Of a stretch of DNA of 64,000 bases, positions 29,834 through 37,504 are shown piece by piece. Source of the DNA: Vibrio diazotrophicus. Lineage in GTDB: Bacteria; Pseudomonadota; Gammaproteobacteria; Enterobacterales; Vibrionaceae. Under the pieces are notes generated by a model. The model was not told where the DNA came from. It was given only the letters and a program-made list of their open reading frames with translations, and did no database searches. A program made the translations under genes and the position numbers. The stretch covers positions 992,001-1,056,000 of the forward strand of contig NZ_CP151843.1 of NCBI RefSeq assembly GCF_038452265.1, written 5' to 3'. The first letter of the stretch is position 1; each line of letters begins with the position of its first letter.

Positions 29834-30352
29834 ATGAACAAAACTGCATTACTTGTAATTGACATACAAAATGATTACTTCCCAGGAGGTAAGTTTCCAT
29901 TATGGAAGACAGATAAAATACTGATAAATATTAAAGAATTAATTGCTAAAGCTAACCAAAAGCATGTTCCCGTCTTTCTTATCCAACACTTATCTTCCGC
30001 CCCTAAAGGAATGGCACCTTTCTTTGAAAAAGGTAGTGAAGGAGCGAATATCCACCCAGAAATAATGGCGATGTGCCCTAATGCAGAAGTCATACAGAAA
30101 CAGCATGCAGATAGCTTTTATCAAACTCATTTAGATAAATTACTGGAAAAGTTTGATATTGAAGACTTACTGATATGCGGGATGATGACACAAAATTGCG
30201 TTACGCATACCGCTATATCAAAGAAAGCAGAAAAATATAAAGTTTCAATTATTGAAGATTGTTGCACAACGACAGATGCGATGATTCATAAAATGGCTTT
30301 GAATGCAGCATCACCTCGCGTACATCTAGTAACGTTTTCCGAAGCGTTATAG
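29834..30352 (+). CDS. Isochorismatase-family cysteine hydrolase
   Basis: 172 residues, normal size. The catalytic triad of the family is visible: D10 in VIDIQNDY, K89 in VIQKQHADS and C122 in MMTQNCVTHTA, with the preceding cis-peptide region GMMTQ. It should hydrolyse a small amide, imide or vinyl ether in the cytoplasm (nicotinamidase-like or similar); the substrate is not determined. AGGAG site eight bases before the ATG. Divergently transcribed from the GlxA-type regulator. Confidence 0.92.
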   Translation: MNKTALLVIDIQNDYFPGGKFPLWKTDKILINIKELIAKANQKHVPVFLIQHLSSAPKGMAPFFEKGSEGANIHPEIMAMCPNAEVIQKQHADSFYQTHLDKLLEKFDIEDLLICGMMTQNCVTHTAISKKAEKYKVSIIEDCCTTTDAMIHKMALNAASPRVHLVTFSEAL

Positions 30353-30375
30353 AAATTGTCTTAAGAAAATATATA

Positions 30376-30412
30376 AAACCTCACTGGTATCAATTTCTAA
30401 TGAGGTTTCGCT
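30376..30412 (+). terminator. Terminator-like hairpin after the cysteine hydrolase gene
   Basis: aaacctca at 30376 pairs with tgaggttt at 30401, followed by cgcttt. Modest stem with a 17-base loop and a weak T-tract. Confidence 0.5.
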
Positions 30413-30499
30413 TTAATGAACAATGGGGCAATTTCGTGACAACCAAGATCTTGCTGGTACATTGAAGGACATAAACATCCTACTGTGTGTTCTGTGTGA

Positions 30500-30922
30500 T
30501 TAAGCACTAGGGAAAGTCTCAAACGATGGAATGTCTGAAAGGTCTTTAGACCAACTTGCACAACTGCCTACAAATATTTTTGCTGTCGGCAATATGGACG
30601 GTGCCTCGTCTAAACTGCCAGCGGGAACGACGACACTCTTTATGCTGTCCGCTACCATAGGTAATGCTGAACCGCAGTGTCGGCAGAAACTTTTGGCGTG
30701 TCTGCTGTTGGGATGAAGATACGTTTTCACATCGTTTTCTCCCTGCGTCCAAACCAACTTAGCTGAAGGCGCGAACAAGTTTGCAGCATGTGCGGATCCT
30801 GTATCTTTTTGGCAGCGTGAACAATGACAGAGGAAAAACGACTGAAACTCTCCGATGAGTTCAAATTTCACCGCCGAACATAAGCATGAACCTTTGTACG
30901 TTTTTGTCTTCGCTTCAGTCAT
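30500..30922 (-). CDS. GFA-family zinc protein (glutathione-dependent formaldehyde-activating enzyme-like)
   Basis: 140 residues. The zinc-binding cysteines of the family are all present: C13 and C15 (SCLCSAVKF), C32, C34 and C37 (CHCSRCQKDTGS), and C80 and C83 (FCRHCGS). Members bind thiol adducts; the name comes from the Gfa protein, but most relatives have no proven reaction. A strong AGGAGG site precedes the ATG. It converges with the cysteine hydrolase gene. Confidence 0.92.
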   Translation of the reverse strand: MTEAKTKTYKGSCLCSAVKFELIGEFQSFFLCHCSRCQKDTGSAHAANLFAPSAKLVWTQGENDVKTYLHPNSRHAKSFCRHCGSALPMVADSIKSVVVPAGSLDEAPSILPTAKIFVGSCASWSKDLSDIPSFETFPSA

Positions 30923-30951
30923 AAAACCTCCTGATAGTTCTCAATAACTGG

Positions 30952-31287
30952 TTACACTAAACACTTGGCATAACTGTCTCTGTCTATATCAACGATCTCT
31001 ACCGTCAAAGATGCCTCAGAAAGAGATAAAGACTTTAACTGCTCTAACACAGAATGCGAGAGCTTCATCTTACTCTCATCACTTCGTCCAGAGAGAATAC
31101 GTATTGTCACGTGAATAAAATCTTCACGCTTTGAACCCGTTTGATAATGCTCATACGCAATACTGCGGACTTTAATATCACTGCCATCGGGAGCAAAAAG
31201 ATTCGATGCCATCGCACCAGCAAATACTCTTTGATTCAGTTCGTCGTTTGGAATAGTTGCAGCATGCTCAATAATACAATGAGGCAA
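30952..31287 (-). CDS. 5-carboxymethyl-2-hydroxymuconate isomerase-like tautomerase
   Basis: 111 residues. The product begins MPHCIIEHAATI; removal of Met exposes the N-terminal proline that is the catalytic base in this tautomerase family. The start codon is TTG at 31287 with AGGAAC upstream; the conserved proline second codon decides this start. Residues such as YEHYQTG and FIHVTIRILSGRS match the CHMI family. No other homoprotocatechuate pathway genes are nearby, so the substrate may differ. It follows the hydroxyacid dehydrogenase gene by 50 bases and is probably cotranscribed. Confidence 0.88.
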   Translation of the reverse strand: MPHCIIEHAATIPNDELNQRVFAGAMASNLFAPDGSDIKVRSIAYEHYQTGSKREDFIHVTIRILSGRSDESKMKLSHSVLEQLKSLSLSEASLTVEIVDIDRDSYAKCLV

Positions 31288-31337
31288 ATTATGTTCCTTT
31301 TTAATAATGTTGATCGTAGCTATGCGTCGATGGCTAG

Positions 31338-32291
31338 TTAATTCATTTCAGCTCGATCTCTCACAAAGTTTAGGATGTTTTCAAAAGCGAGACGGAAGTA
31401 GAGCTCATAGCTGTTTTTCTCGACATAGCCTAAATGCGGAGTTGCGGTGACATTAGGCAGAGTCAACAGAGGTTCATTGTCAGGAAGTGCAGGCTCGATA
31501 TTAAACACATCGACTGCAGCTCGCTTGGTCGGAACGGCTAGTAACTCGTTATACAAAGCTGAATCTACTACTAATTCGGCACGGCTGATGTTCACAAACA
31601 ACGAATCAGGCTTCATCCGTTTAAGATCGTCCTCGGTAACACAAAATCGGGTGACATCATTAAGTCGTAAGTGAAGAGAAACGATATCCGAATCAGCAAA
31701 AAATGCTTGTTTCGTTTCTGCCGCTTCGAAGCCATGCTCAATGGCAAGTAGGCGCGACTTCTCGCTTCCCCATACCAGTACAGACATTTCAAACGCCTTG
31801 GCATACTGAGCAATGCGCTGCCCAATATTGCCATACCCCCAGATACCCAGTTTCAAACCTTTTAAAGTTCGACCTAAACCCAGACCGTCTGAACTTTGCC
31901 ACACGTTATTGTGCAAGTTGCGTGTATAGGTCGGTATGTGCCTTGATGCGGCCATTATGAGCGCCCAGCAAAGCTCAGAGGGTGCGATAGGAGAACCTCT
32001 CCCTTCTAAGACTTCAACACCGAACTTGGTGCACATATTAGGGTCAATATGATTGCTGACCTTTCCCGTCTGGCTAATCAGCTTCAAATTGGGTAGCTGA
32101 CTGAGCAGAGACGCTGTGATTACGGTGCGTTCACGAATAAGAACAATCGCCTCGACATCGATCAACTTCGCGGCAAGCTCCGACTCTGAATACGTCTGCG
32201 TAAAAACCGTCACTTCGTGATGAGCGAGCAACGTAAAGCAATTCAGAGCTTTAACCACATTTTGGTAATCATCCAGTATGGCTATTTTCAC
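31338..32291 (-). CDS. D-2-hydroxyacid dehydrogenase family protein
   Basis: 317 residues. Rossmann NAD-binding motif G152-Y-G154-N-I-G157 in LGIWGYGNIGQRIA. The catalytic Arg, Glu and His appear in NISRAEL (about 235), FNIEPALPDNEPL (about 264) and ATPHLGYVEK (about 283). It should reduce a 2-keto acid or oxidise a D-2-hydroxyacid in the cytoplasm; the substrate is unknown. It lies upstream of the tautomerase gene on the same strand. Confidence 0.92.
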   Translation of the reverse strand: MKIAILDDYQNVVKALNCFTLLAHHEVTVFTQTYSESELAAKLIDVEAIVLIRERTVITASLLSQLPNLKLISQTGKVSNHIDPNMCTKFGVEVLEGRGSPIAPSELCWALIMAASRHIPTYTRNLHNNVWQSSDGLGLGRTLKGLKLGIWGYGNIGQRIAQYAKAFEMSVLVWGSEKSRLLAIEHGFEAAETKQAFFADSDIVSLHLRLNDVTRFCVTEDDLKRMKPDSLFVNISRAELVVDSALYNELLAVPTKRAAVDVFNIEPALPDNEPLLTLPNVTATPHLGYVEKNSYELYFRLAFENILNFVRDRAEMN

Positions 32292-32368
32292 TACTCTTTC
32301 CTTAATATTTATTCAGACGAGATACTTAGCCCATATCCAAGATCGGTGGTGACTCCCCCCTGATAAGC

Positions 32369-32833
32369 TTAAGGATAGACCACCTTAAAACGCTCCAAGA
32401 CCAGAAGCATGTCTTCAGTTGGCTCAATGCCTAACTCTTCACATTCCAATGAGAAGAAATGCCAGTGAGCTTCACGCCACCAAGCCAAAGTTTTATCCCC
32501 TTCACCTTCTGCTGCTGCGAATTCTTGAGTAACATCTTTATATCGACATTTTTCAACTGAAGTTATTTCAACAATACATTTGGGCTCACCTTCCCAGTCT
32601 GTCACCACCAGAAGATGTCCTGTTTCAGGCTTGGTTTCACCTTTGTGGCTATACCAATAATCCATACTGCACGATGCGGTCTTCTCTCCCTTTAAAATCA
32701 AATCTGCACAGACATTCGCGTTGTACTCATCCGCGCAAAAATAATCACAACTAAAAGAGGTATATTGCTGTGCTAATTCGACAGGCAAGGAGTTTAGGTA
32801 CTGCTCCAGAAACAACTGGCTTCTGCTTTCCAT
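32369..32833 (-). CDS. ASCH-domain protein
   Basis: 154 residues, a single ASCH (PUA-like) domain. Features are the conserved ILKGEKTASCS (G-x-K-x-x-T/S) near residue 49, then WEGEPKCIVEIT and the C-terminal FFSLECEELG. ASCH proteins are small RNA- or nucleoside-binding factors; some relatives hydrolyse N4-acetylcytidine. Its function here is open. It is separated from its neighbours by about 50-80 bases. Confidence 0.9.
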   Translation of the reverse strand: MESRSQLFLEQYLNSLPVELAQQYTSFSCDYFCADEYNANVCADLILKGEKTASCSMDYWYSHKGETKPETGHLLVVTDWEGEPKCIVEITSVEKCRYKDVTQEFAAAEGEGDKTLAWWREAHWHFFSLECEELGIEPTEDMLLVLERFKVVYP

Positions 32834-32882
32834 AATTCACTGTACTCAACTAAAAAGAGGGTGAAATAACTAAGATTAATTC

Positions 32883-33362
32883 TTAATCGATGTTTTTAAT
32901 CATTAGGAAGTTCTTGAGTTTTTGACCGCGCACTTCCATCAGTTGCTCTTTCGCAACGGAAAATCCCATACGTTCGTAAAATGGGCGAGCGGTAATACTG
33001 ACGTGAGAATAGAAGCGTTTGATATCTTTCTGTTTTCCCACGTTAAAGACATGATTCATCAGAGCCTTGCCAACCCCTCTGCCCTGAAACTCATGATGGC
33101 AGAAAAAATGGTCAATTAATCCATCCAGTTGCAAGTCTGTATAACCCACGATGACACCATCTATCGTCGCAATAAACGGGTTCAAAGCATCCACACGCTT
33201 CTGCCACACATGTAGGTCAAAATTATCTGGAGCCCATGCTTCAATTTGCGCCTGAGAATAGTCACGGACGTTAATGTTTCGGATCGTGTAGTGATGGATA
33301 GCCCAAAGCGTCGGAGCATCTTCTTCTCGGTAGTCTCGAATGGTAATCACACATTTCTCCAT
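32883..33362 (-). CDS. GNAT-family N-acetyltransferase
   Basis: 159 residues covering a whole GNAT fold: an N-terminal strand ITIRDYREEDAP, strand IVGYTDLQLDG, the acetyl-CoA loop FQGRGVGKALM (Q/R-x-x-G-x-G/A) around residue 95, and ITARPFYERMGF near the C-terminus. The acceptor is unknown. It lies 53 bases after the second GNAT gene on the same strand. Confidence 0.92.
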   Translation of the reverse strand: MEKCVITIRDYREEDAPTLWAIHHYTIRNINVRDYSQAQIEAWAPDNFDLHVWQKRVDALNPFIATIDGVIVGYTDLQLDGLIDHFFCHHEFQGRGVGKALMNHVFNVGKQKDIKRFYSHVSITARPFYERMGFSVAKEQLMEVRGQKLKNFLMIKNID

Positions 33363-33414
33363 AGTGTTAGTTTGTGTGAGCCAAATGCATCACAGAGTCA
33401 ATATGAGTCATTCT

Positions 33415-33864
33415 TTACGCTGTTTTGGCGGGGGTATATTGCATCAAGTACTCGAAATCCGTTTCCCCTACTCGCTCAAATCCAAGTCTCGAATAGAGTC
33501 GCTGTGCCGGATTCGTTTTAATGACACTTAGACCAACCGTTGAGCCTGATGAGTCGGCTTTATTTATCAGCGTTGAAATAAGACGATGTGCAATCCCTTT
33601 GCCTTGGTAATCGGGATGAAGTTGGATCTGAACCAGATACCACTCGTTAATTTCTGGGTTGAATTGGGCTTTAAACAAGCCAGCAGGAGCATCATTGATA
33701 ACGATAATTTCAGCTTGGTCAAAAGCGTAATGAACTCTTTCAAGATAAGCTTCTCTGCCGGCAGGCATACCAACTTCTCTTAAGTACTGGCCCATAGTGG
33801 TTTCACGTAGCTCGAGCAGGAATTCGACATCCGTTTCAACTGCTTTTCTCAATGAAAATTCCAT
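33415..33864 (-). CDS. GNAT-family N-acetyltransferase
   Basis: 149 residues. GNAT features are FSLRKAVETDVEFLLELR at the start, the acetyl-CoA loop HPDYQGKGIAHRLI near residue 85 and the terminal PAQRLYSRLGFERVG. GAGGAAG site before the ATG. Unlike the downstream GNAT it has an extended YLREVGMPAGRE segment. Acceptor unknown. Confidence 0.92.
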   Translation of the reverse strand: MEFSLRKAVETDVEFLLELRETTMGQYLREVGMPAGREAYLERVHYAFDQAEIIVINDAPAGLFKAQFNPEINEWYLVQIQLHPDYQGKGIAHRLISTLINKADSSGSTVGLSVIKTNPAQRLYSRLGFERVGETDFEYLMQYTPAKTA

Positions 33865-33970
33865 TATTCTTCCTCATCGACATTTTTATAAAGGTACTAG
33901 CAACCCATACCTAGTATTTAACATACTAATAACACGACAAAAATTTTATACAAGCACAAATTTCAGGCAT

Positions 33971-34001
33971 AAAAAAAGGAGAGCTAATGCTCTCCTTTTT
34001 C
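33971..34001 (-). terminator. Terminator of the infC-rpmI-rplT operon
   Basis: A 12-bp stem (aaaaaggagagc / gctctccttttt) with a TAAT loop, 16 bases beyond the rplT stop. The minus strand ends in a run of seven T. Confidence 0.9.
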
Positions 34002-34017
34002 AAAACTTGACTGCTAA

Positions 34018-34371
34018 TTAAAGAGCAGCTTTCGCTTTTTCAACTAAAACAGTAAATGCTGCTTTGTCGAATACTGCGATGTCCGCAAGGATCTTACGAT
34101 CGATCTCGATAGATGCTTTCTTAAGACCGTTGATGAAACGGCTGTAAGATAGACCATTTTGACGAGATGCCGCATTGATACGTGCAATCCATAGTTGACG
34201 GAATTGACGTTTCTTAGTACGACGGTCACGGTATGCGTATTGACCAGCTTTTGTAACAGCTTGGAAAGCTACGCGGTAAACACGTGAACGTGCTCCGTAG
34301 TAACCTTTAGCTTGTTTTAGAACTTTCTTATGACGTGCACGAGCTTGTACACCACGTTTTACGCGAGGCAT
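34018..34371 (-). CDS. rplT: 50S ribosomal protein L20
   Basis: 117 residues, the usual length, beginning MPRVKRGVQARARHKK with the basic N-terminal extension that enters 23S rRNA, and YRDRRTKKRQFRQLWI in the globular part. L20 is needed early in 50S assembly and in enterobacteria represses its own operon by binding the rpmI leader. It lies 41 bases after rpmI. Confidence 0.98.
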   Translation of the reverse strand: MPRVKRGVQARARHKKVLKQAKGYYGARSRVYRVAFQAVTKAGQYAYRDRRTKKRQFRQLWIARINAASRQNGLSYSRFINGLKKASIEIDRKILADIAVFDKAAFTVLVEKAKAAL

Positions 34372-34412
34372 TATGCTTCTCCTAAACTAAACGATAAATA
34401 AACTAAAAAGAA

Positions 34413-34607
34413 TTAAGCGTATGGCAACATACGTAGTACTGCAGCCACTTCACATTTAGGAAGGATTGCATTTGGACGTAGTTGACGCTTGTTCTTAGTA
34501 GTACGCTTAGTCAGAATGTGACGTTTAGTCGCGTGCTTGTATTTAATACCACCAGCAGTTTTCTTGAAACGCTTAGCAGCACCTTTGTTGTTTTTCATCT
34601 TAGGCAT
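34413..34607 (-). CDS. rpmI: 50S ribosomal protein L35
   Basis: 64 residues, full length, MPKMKNNKGAAKRFKK... with the conserved HILTKRTTKNKRQLR. Part of the infC-rpmI-rplT operon; the 118-base spacer from infC is where the L20 autoregulatory structure lies in Escherichia coli. I cannot confirm that pseudoknot here by eye. Confidence 0.98.
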   Translation of the reverse strand: MPKMKNNKGAAKRFKKTAGGIKYKHATKRHILTKRTTKNKRQLRPNAILPKCEVAAVLRMLPYA

Positions 34608-34725
34608 GATGAATAACTCCGCATTGTAGTAGTTTAATAAACAACGTAATTAGGGCGAATAAAACCCAGCCATGTGCCTTTACTTGAAAGGGACGCGGCT
34701 AAGTTCATTACTTGTAAGCCGTTAA

Positions 34726-35277
34726 TTACTTCTTCTTAGGGGCAAGCACCATGATCATTTGGCGACCTTCAATTCTCGTTGGGAAAGATTCAACCACAGC
34801 AATTTCTGCAGTGTCTTCTTTCAAACGATTTAGAACGTCAACACCGATCTCTTGGTGAGCCATTTCTCGGCCACGGAAGCGAATTGTTACCTTCACTTTG
34901 TTGCCTTCTTCAAGGAAACCGGTCAGGTTGCGTAGTTTTACCTGATAGTCTCCGATATCAGTCCCAGGACGGAATTTTACTTCCTTAATCTGGATCTGTT
35001 TTTGCTTCTTCTTCTGCTCTTTCGCAGCTTTACTCTTCTCGAAGAGGAACTTGCCATAGTCCATCACACGACAAACTGGTGGCTCGGCGTTAGGGCTGAT
35101 CTCTACGAGATCCATACCAGCTTCTTCGGCAGCAGCTAGTGCTTCTTGGATTGACACAACGCCAACTGATTCACCATCAGCGCCTGTTAAACGAACTTCA
35201 CGAACGCCACGAATTTCACCGTTTAAACGGTGCTGGTTCTGCTTGGCCGGAACTTGGCCACGTCTTCCGCCTTTAAT
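34726..35277 (-). CDS. infC: Translation initiation factor IF-3, AUU start codon
   Basis: 183 residues when read from ATT 35277; the family N-terminus (KGGRRGQVPAKQNQHRLNGE) is only recovered from this start, since the first ATG is ~40 codons inside. A GGAGGAA site within the last thrS codons sits at correct distance, and only three bases separate the thrS stop from the ATT. The linker region with EQKKKQKQIQIKEVKFRPG and the C-terminal EGRQMIMVLAPKKK match IF-3. The AUU start lets IF-3 limit its own synthesis, because it discriminates against non-AUG initiation (established for E. coli). Confidence 0.97.
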   Translation of the reverse strand: MKGGRRGQVPAKQNQHRLNGEIRGVREVRLTGADGESVGVVSIQEALAAAEEAGMDLVEISPNAEPPVCRVMDYGKFLFEKSKAAKEQKKKQKQIQIKEVKFRPGTDIGDYQVKLRNLTGFLEEGNKVKVTIRFRGREMAHQEIGVDVLNRLKEDTAEIAVVESFPTRIEGRQMIMVLAPKKK

Positions 35278-35280
35278 AGT

Positions 35281-37209
35281 TTATTCCTCCAGATTAAGCT
35301 TACGGCTTTCAACTTCGGCGTGGATGTATGAAATAAAGTCATCCAACTTAAATTTGCCTAGGTCTTTGCCCTTACGAGTACGTACTGCAATTTCGCCAGC
35401 TTCCATTTCCTGGTCGCCACAAACAAGCATATACGGTACACGCTTCAAAGTATGTTCGCGGATTTTAAAGCCTATCTTCTCATTTCTCAAGTCCGCTTTT
35501 GCTCTAATGCCACTTTTTTGTAGCTTTTGTGCTACTTCTTGAGCGTAATCAGCTTGTTTGTCAGTAATATTCATGACAACAGCCTGTTCTGGCGCCAACC
35601 AAGTTGGGAAGAAACCAGCATACTCTTCAATCAGAATACCGATGAAGCGCTCAAGAGAGCCTAAAATAGCGCGGTGAATCATTACTGGTACTAAACGCTC
35701 ATTATTTTCACCTACATATGTCGCACCAAGGCGAGAAGGTAGGTTGAAATCAAGCTGAACAGTACCACACTGCCACGCGCGATCTAGACAGTCGTGTAGC
35801 GTGAACTCAATTTTCGGACCGTAGAATGCGCCTTCACCTTCTTGAATCTCATAAGCAATGCCCATAGCTTCAAGTGAAAGTTTTAGTGCTTCTTCAGAGC
35901 GATCCCAGATTTCATCGCTACCTACACGCTGTTCAGGACGTGTAGAAAGTTTTACTGCAATGTTATCGAAGCCAAAAGTGGTGTATGTGTCATATACCAT
36001 CTTAATGCACGATGTTACTTCTTGCTGAATTTGGTCTTCAGTACAGAAGATGTGAGCATCATCCTGAGTGAAGCCACGAACACGCATGATGCCGTGTAGA
36101 GAACCTGATGGTTCGTTACGGTGACATGAACCGAACTCAGCCATACGTAATGGCAAATCACGGTACGATTTCAAACCTTGGTTAAAGATTTGAACGTGAC
36201 CAGGACAGTTCATTGGTTTAATAGCGTATTCACGGTTCTCAGAAGACGTTGTGAACATTGCATCTGCATATTTGTCCCAGTGACCAGAACGTTCCCATAG
36301 AACGCGATCCATCATTAGTGGACCTTTCACTTCTTGATAGCCGTATTCAGTCAGTTTTTGACGAATGAATACTTCTAAATCACGGAATACTGACCAACCA
36401 TTGTGGTGCCAGAACACCATACCCGGTGCTTCTTGCTGCATGTGGAACAGGTCAAGCTGCTTACCCAATTTACGGTGGTCACGCTTCGCTGCTTCTTCAA
36501 GGCGAGTTAGGTGAGCCTTAAGTGCTTTCTTATCGTGGAAAGCAGTACCGTAGATACGTTGTAGCATCTTGTTGTCGCTGTTACCGCGCCAGTATGCGCC
36601 TGCAACGTTCAACAGTTTGAAGTGTTGACAGAAGCCCATGTGCGGTACGTGTGGACCACGACACATGTCGATGTATTCTTCATGGTGATAAAGACCTGGA
36701 CGATCATCGCGAGATACGTTCTCATCTAAGATTTCCATCTTGTATGGTTCTTGACGAGATTCAAATGTATCGCGAGCTTCCTGCCAGCTAACGTTCTTTT
36801 TCACAACTTGATATTTGGTTTTCGCCAAATCTTGCATACGAGCTTCGATCTTCTCTAAATCTTCTTGAGATAGAGGTTGTTCTACATCGATGTCGTAATA
36901 GAAGCCGCTGTCGATCGTAGGACCAATGGCCATTTTTGCTTCTGGGTATAGCTGCTTAAGAGCATGACCAAGCAAGTGCGCACAAGAGTGACGAACAATT
37001 TCTAAGCCATCAACTTCGTCTTTAACCGTGATGATTTCAAGACTTGCATCGTTTTCGATCAAATCACAAGCATCAACACGAACGCCATCAACGCGACCTG
37101 CAATCGTTGCTTTAGCAAGACCAGGACCGATAGATAGAGCGACATCCATTGTAGAAATTGGGTTATCAAATTGACGTTGGCTACCGTCAGGAAGAGTAAT
37201 AATAGGCAT
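35281..37209 (-). CDS. thrS: Threonyl-tRNA synthetase
   Basis: 642 residues, full length. Order: TGS domain (1-~62, MPIITLPDGSQRQF), editing domain with HSCAHLLGHA (the HxxxH motif), class II catalytic core with MNCPGH (zinc cysteine) and RNEPSGSLHGIMRVRGFTQDDAH (motif 2 region), motif 3 near AILGSLERFIGIL, and anticodon-binding domain to the end. It charges tRNA-Thr and removes mischarged Ser. It leads the thrS-infC-rpmI-rplT cluster. Confidence 0.98.
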   Translation of the reverse strand: MPIITLPDGSQRQFDNPISTMDVALSIGPGLAKATIAGRVDGVRVDACDLIENDASLEIITVKDEVDGLEIVRHSCAHLLGHALKQLYPEAKMAIGPTIDSGFYYDIDVEQPLSQEDLEKIEARMQDLAKTKYQVVKKNVSWQEARDTFESRQEPYKMEILDENVSRDDRPGLYHHEEYIDMCRGPHVPHMGFCQHFKLLNVAGAYWRGNSDNKMLQRIYGTAFHDKKALKAHLTRLEEAAKRDHRKLGKQLDLFHMQQEAPGMVFWHHNGWSVFRDLEVFIRQKLTEYGYQEVKGPLMMDRVLWERSGHWDKYADAMFTTSSENREYAIKPMNCPGHVQIFNQGLKSYRDLPLRMAEFGSCHRNEPSGSLHGIMRVRGFTQDDAHIFCTEDQIQQEVTSCIKMVYDTYTTFGFDNIAVKLSTRPEQRVGSDEIWDRSEEALKLSLEAMGIAYEIQEGEGAFYGPKIEFTLHDCLDRAWQCGTVQLDFNLPSRLGATYVGENNERLVPVMIHRAILGSLERFIGILIEEYAGFFPTWLAPEQAVVMNITDKQADYAQEVAQKLQKSGIRAKADLRNEKIGFKIREHTLKRVPYMLVCGDQEMEAGEIAVRTRKGKDLGKFKLDDFISYIHAEVESRKLNLEE

Positions 37210-37443
37210 GAATTGTCCTTACAGTGGTGTTGCACACCAAGCAACACTTGTTTAAATATTGTGCTTAAAAATCAGAATGATAGAAAACAAGCACTCGATA
37301 AATTTTTTCTTACTGTATTAACTCAAAGCGCAAATACGGATGCACTATCGTTAACACGAGCTGAGCATTCTAACGGATATGGGTGAAATCTCAAGCAATC
37401 ATTGCGTTCAAGCCTGATTAGACTGTGTTTTTTAACTCAATCC

Positions 37444-37477
37444 AAAAAAAGAAACCCATGGCGTTCACCATGGGTTT
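37444..37477 (-). terminator. Terminator of deaD
   Basis: A 10-bp stem (aaacccatgg / ccatgggttt) with a six-base loop, followed on the minus strand by CTTTTTTT. It separates deaD from thrS. Confidence 0.9.
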
Positions 37478-37504
37478 ACTCAATCAAGCTTTAGCAGCAG
37501 TCAA

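Noticed and set aside
34608..34725. L20-binding pseudoknot in the infC-rpmI spacer
   Set aside because: Expected from E. coli, but I could not trace a convincing pseudoknot by eye, so it is only mentioned under rpmI.
37210..37443. Threonyl-tRNA-like operator or T-box before thrS
   Set aside because: No T-box sequence or tRNA-like arms could be identified; treated as a plain promoter and leader region.
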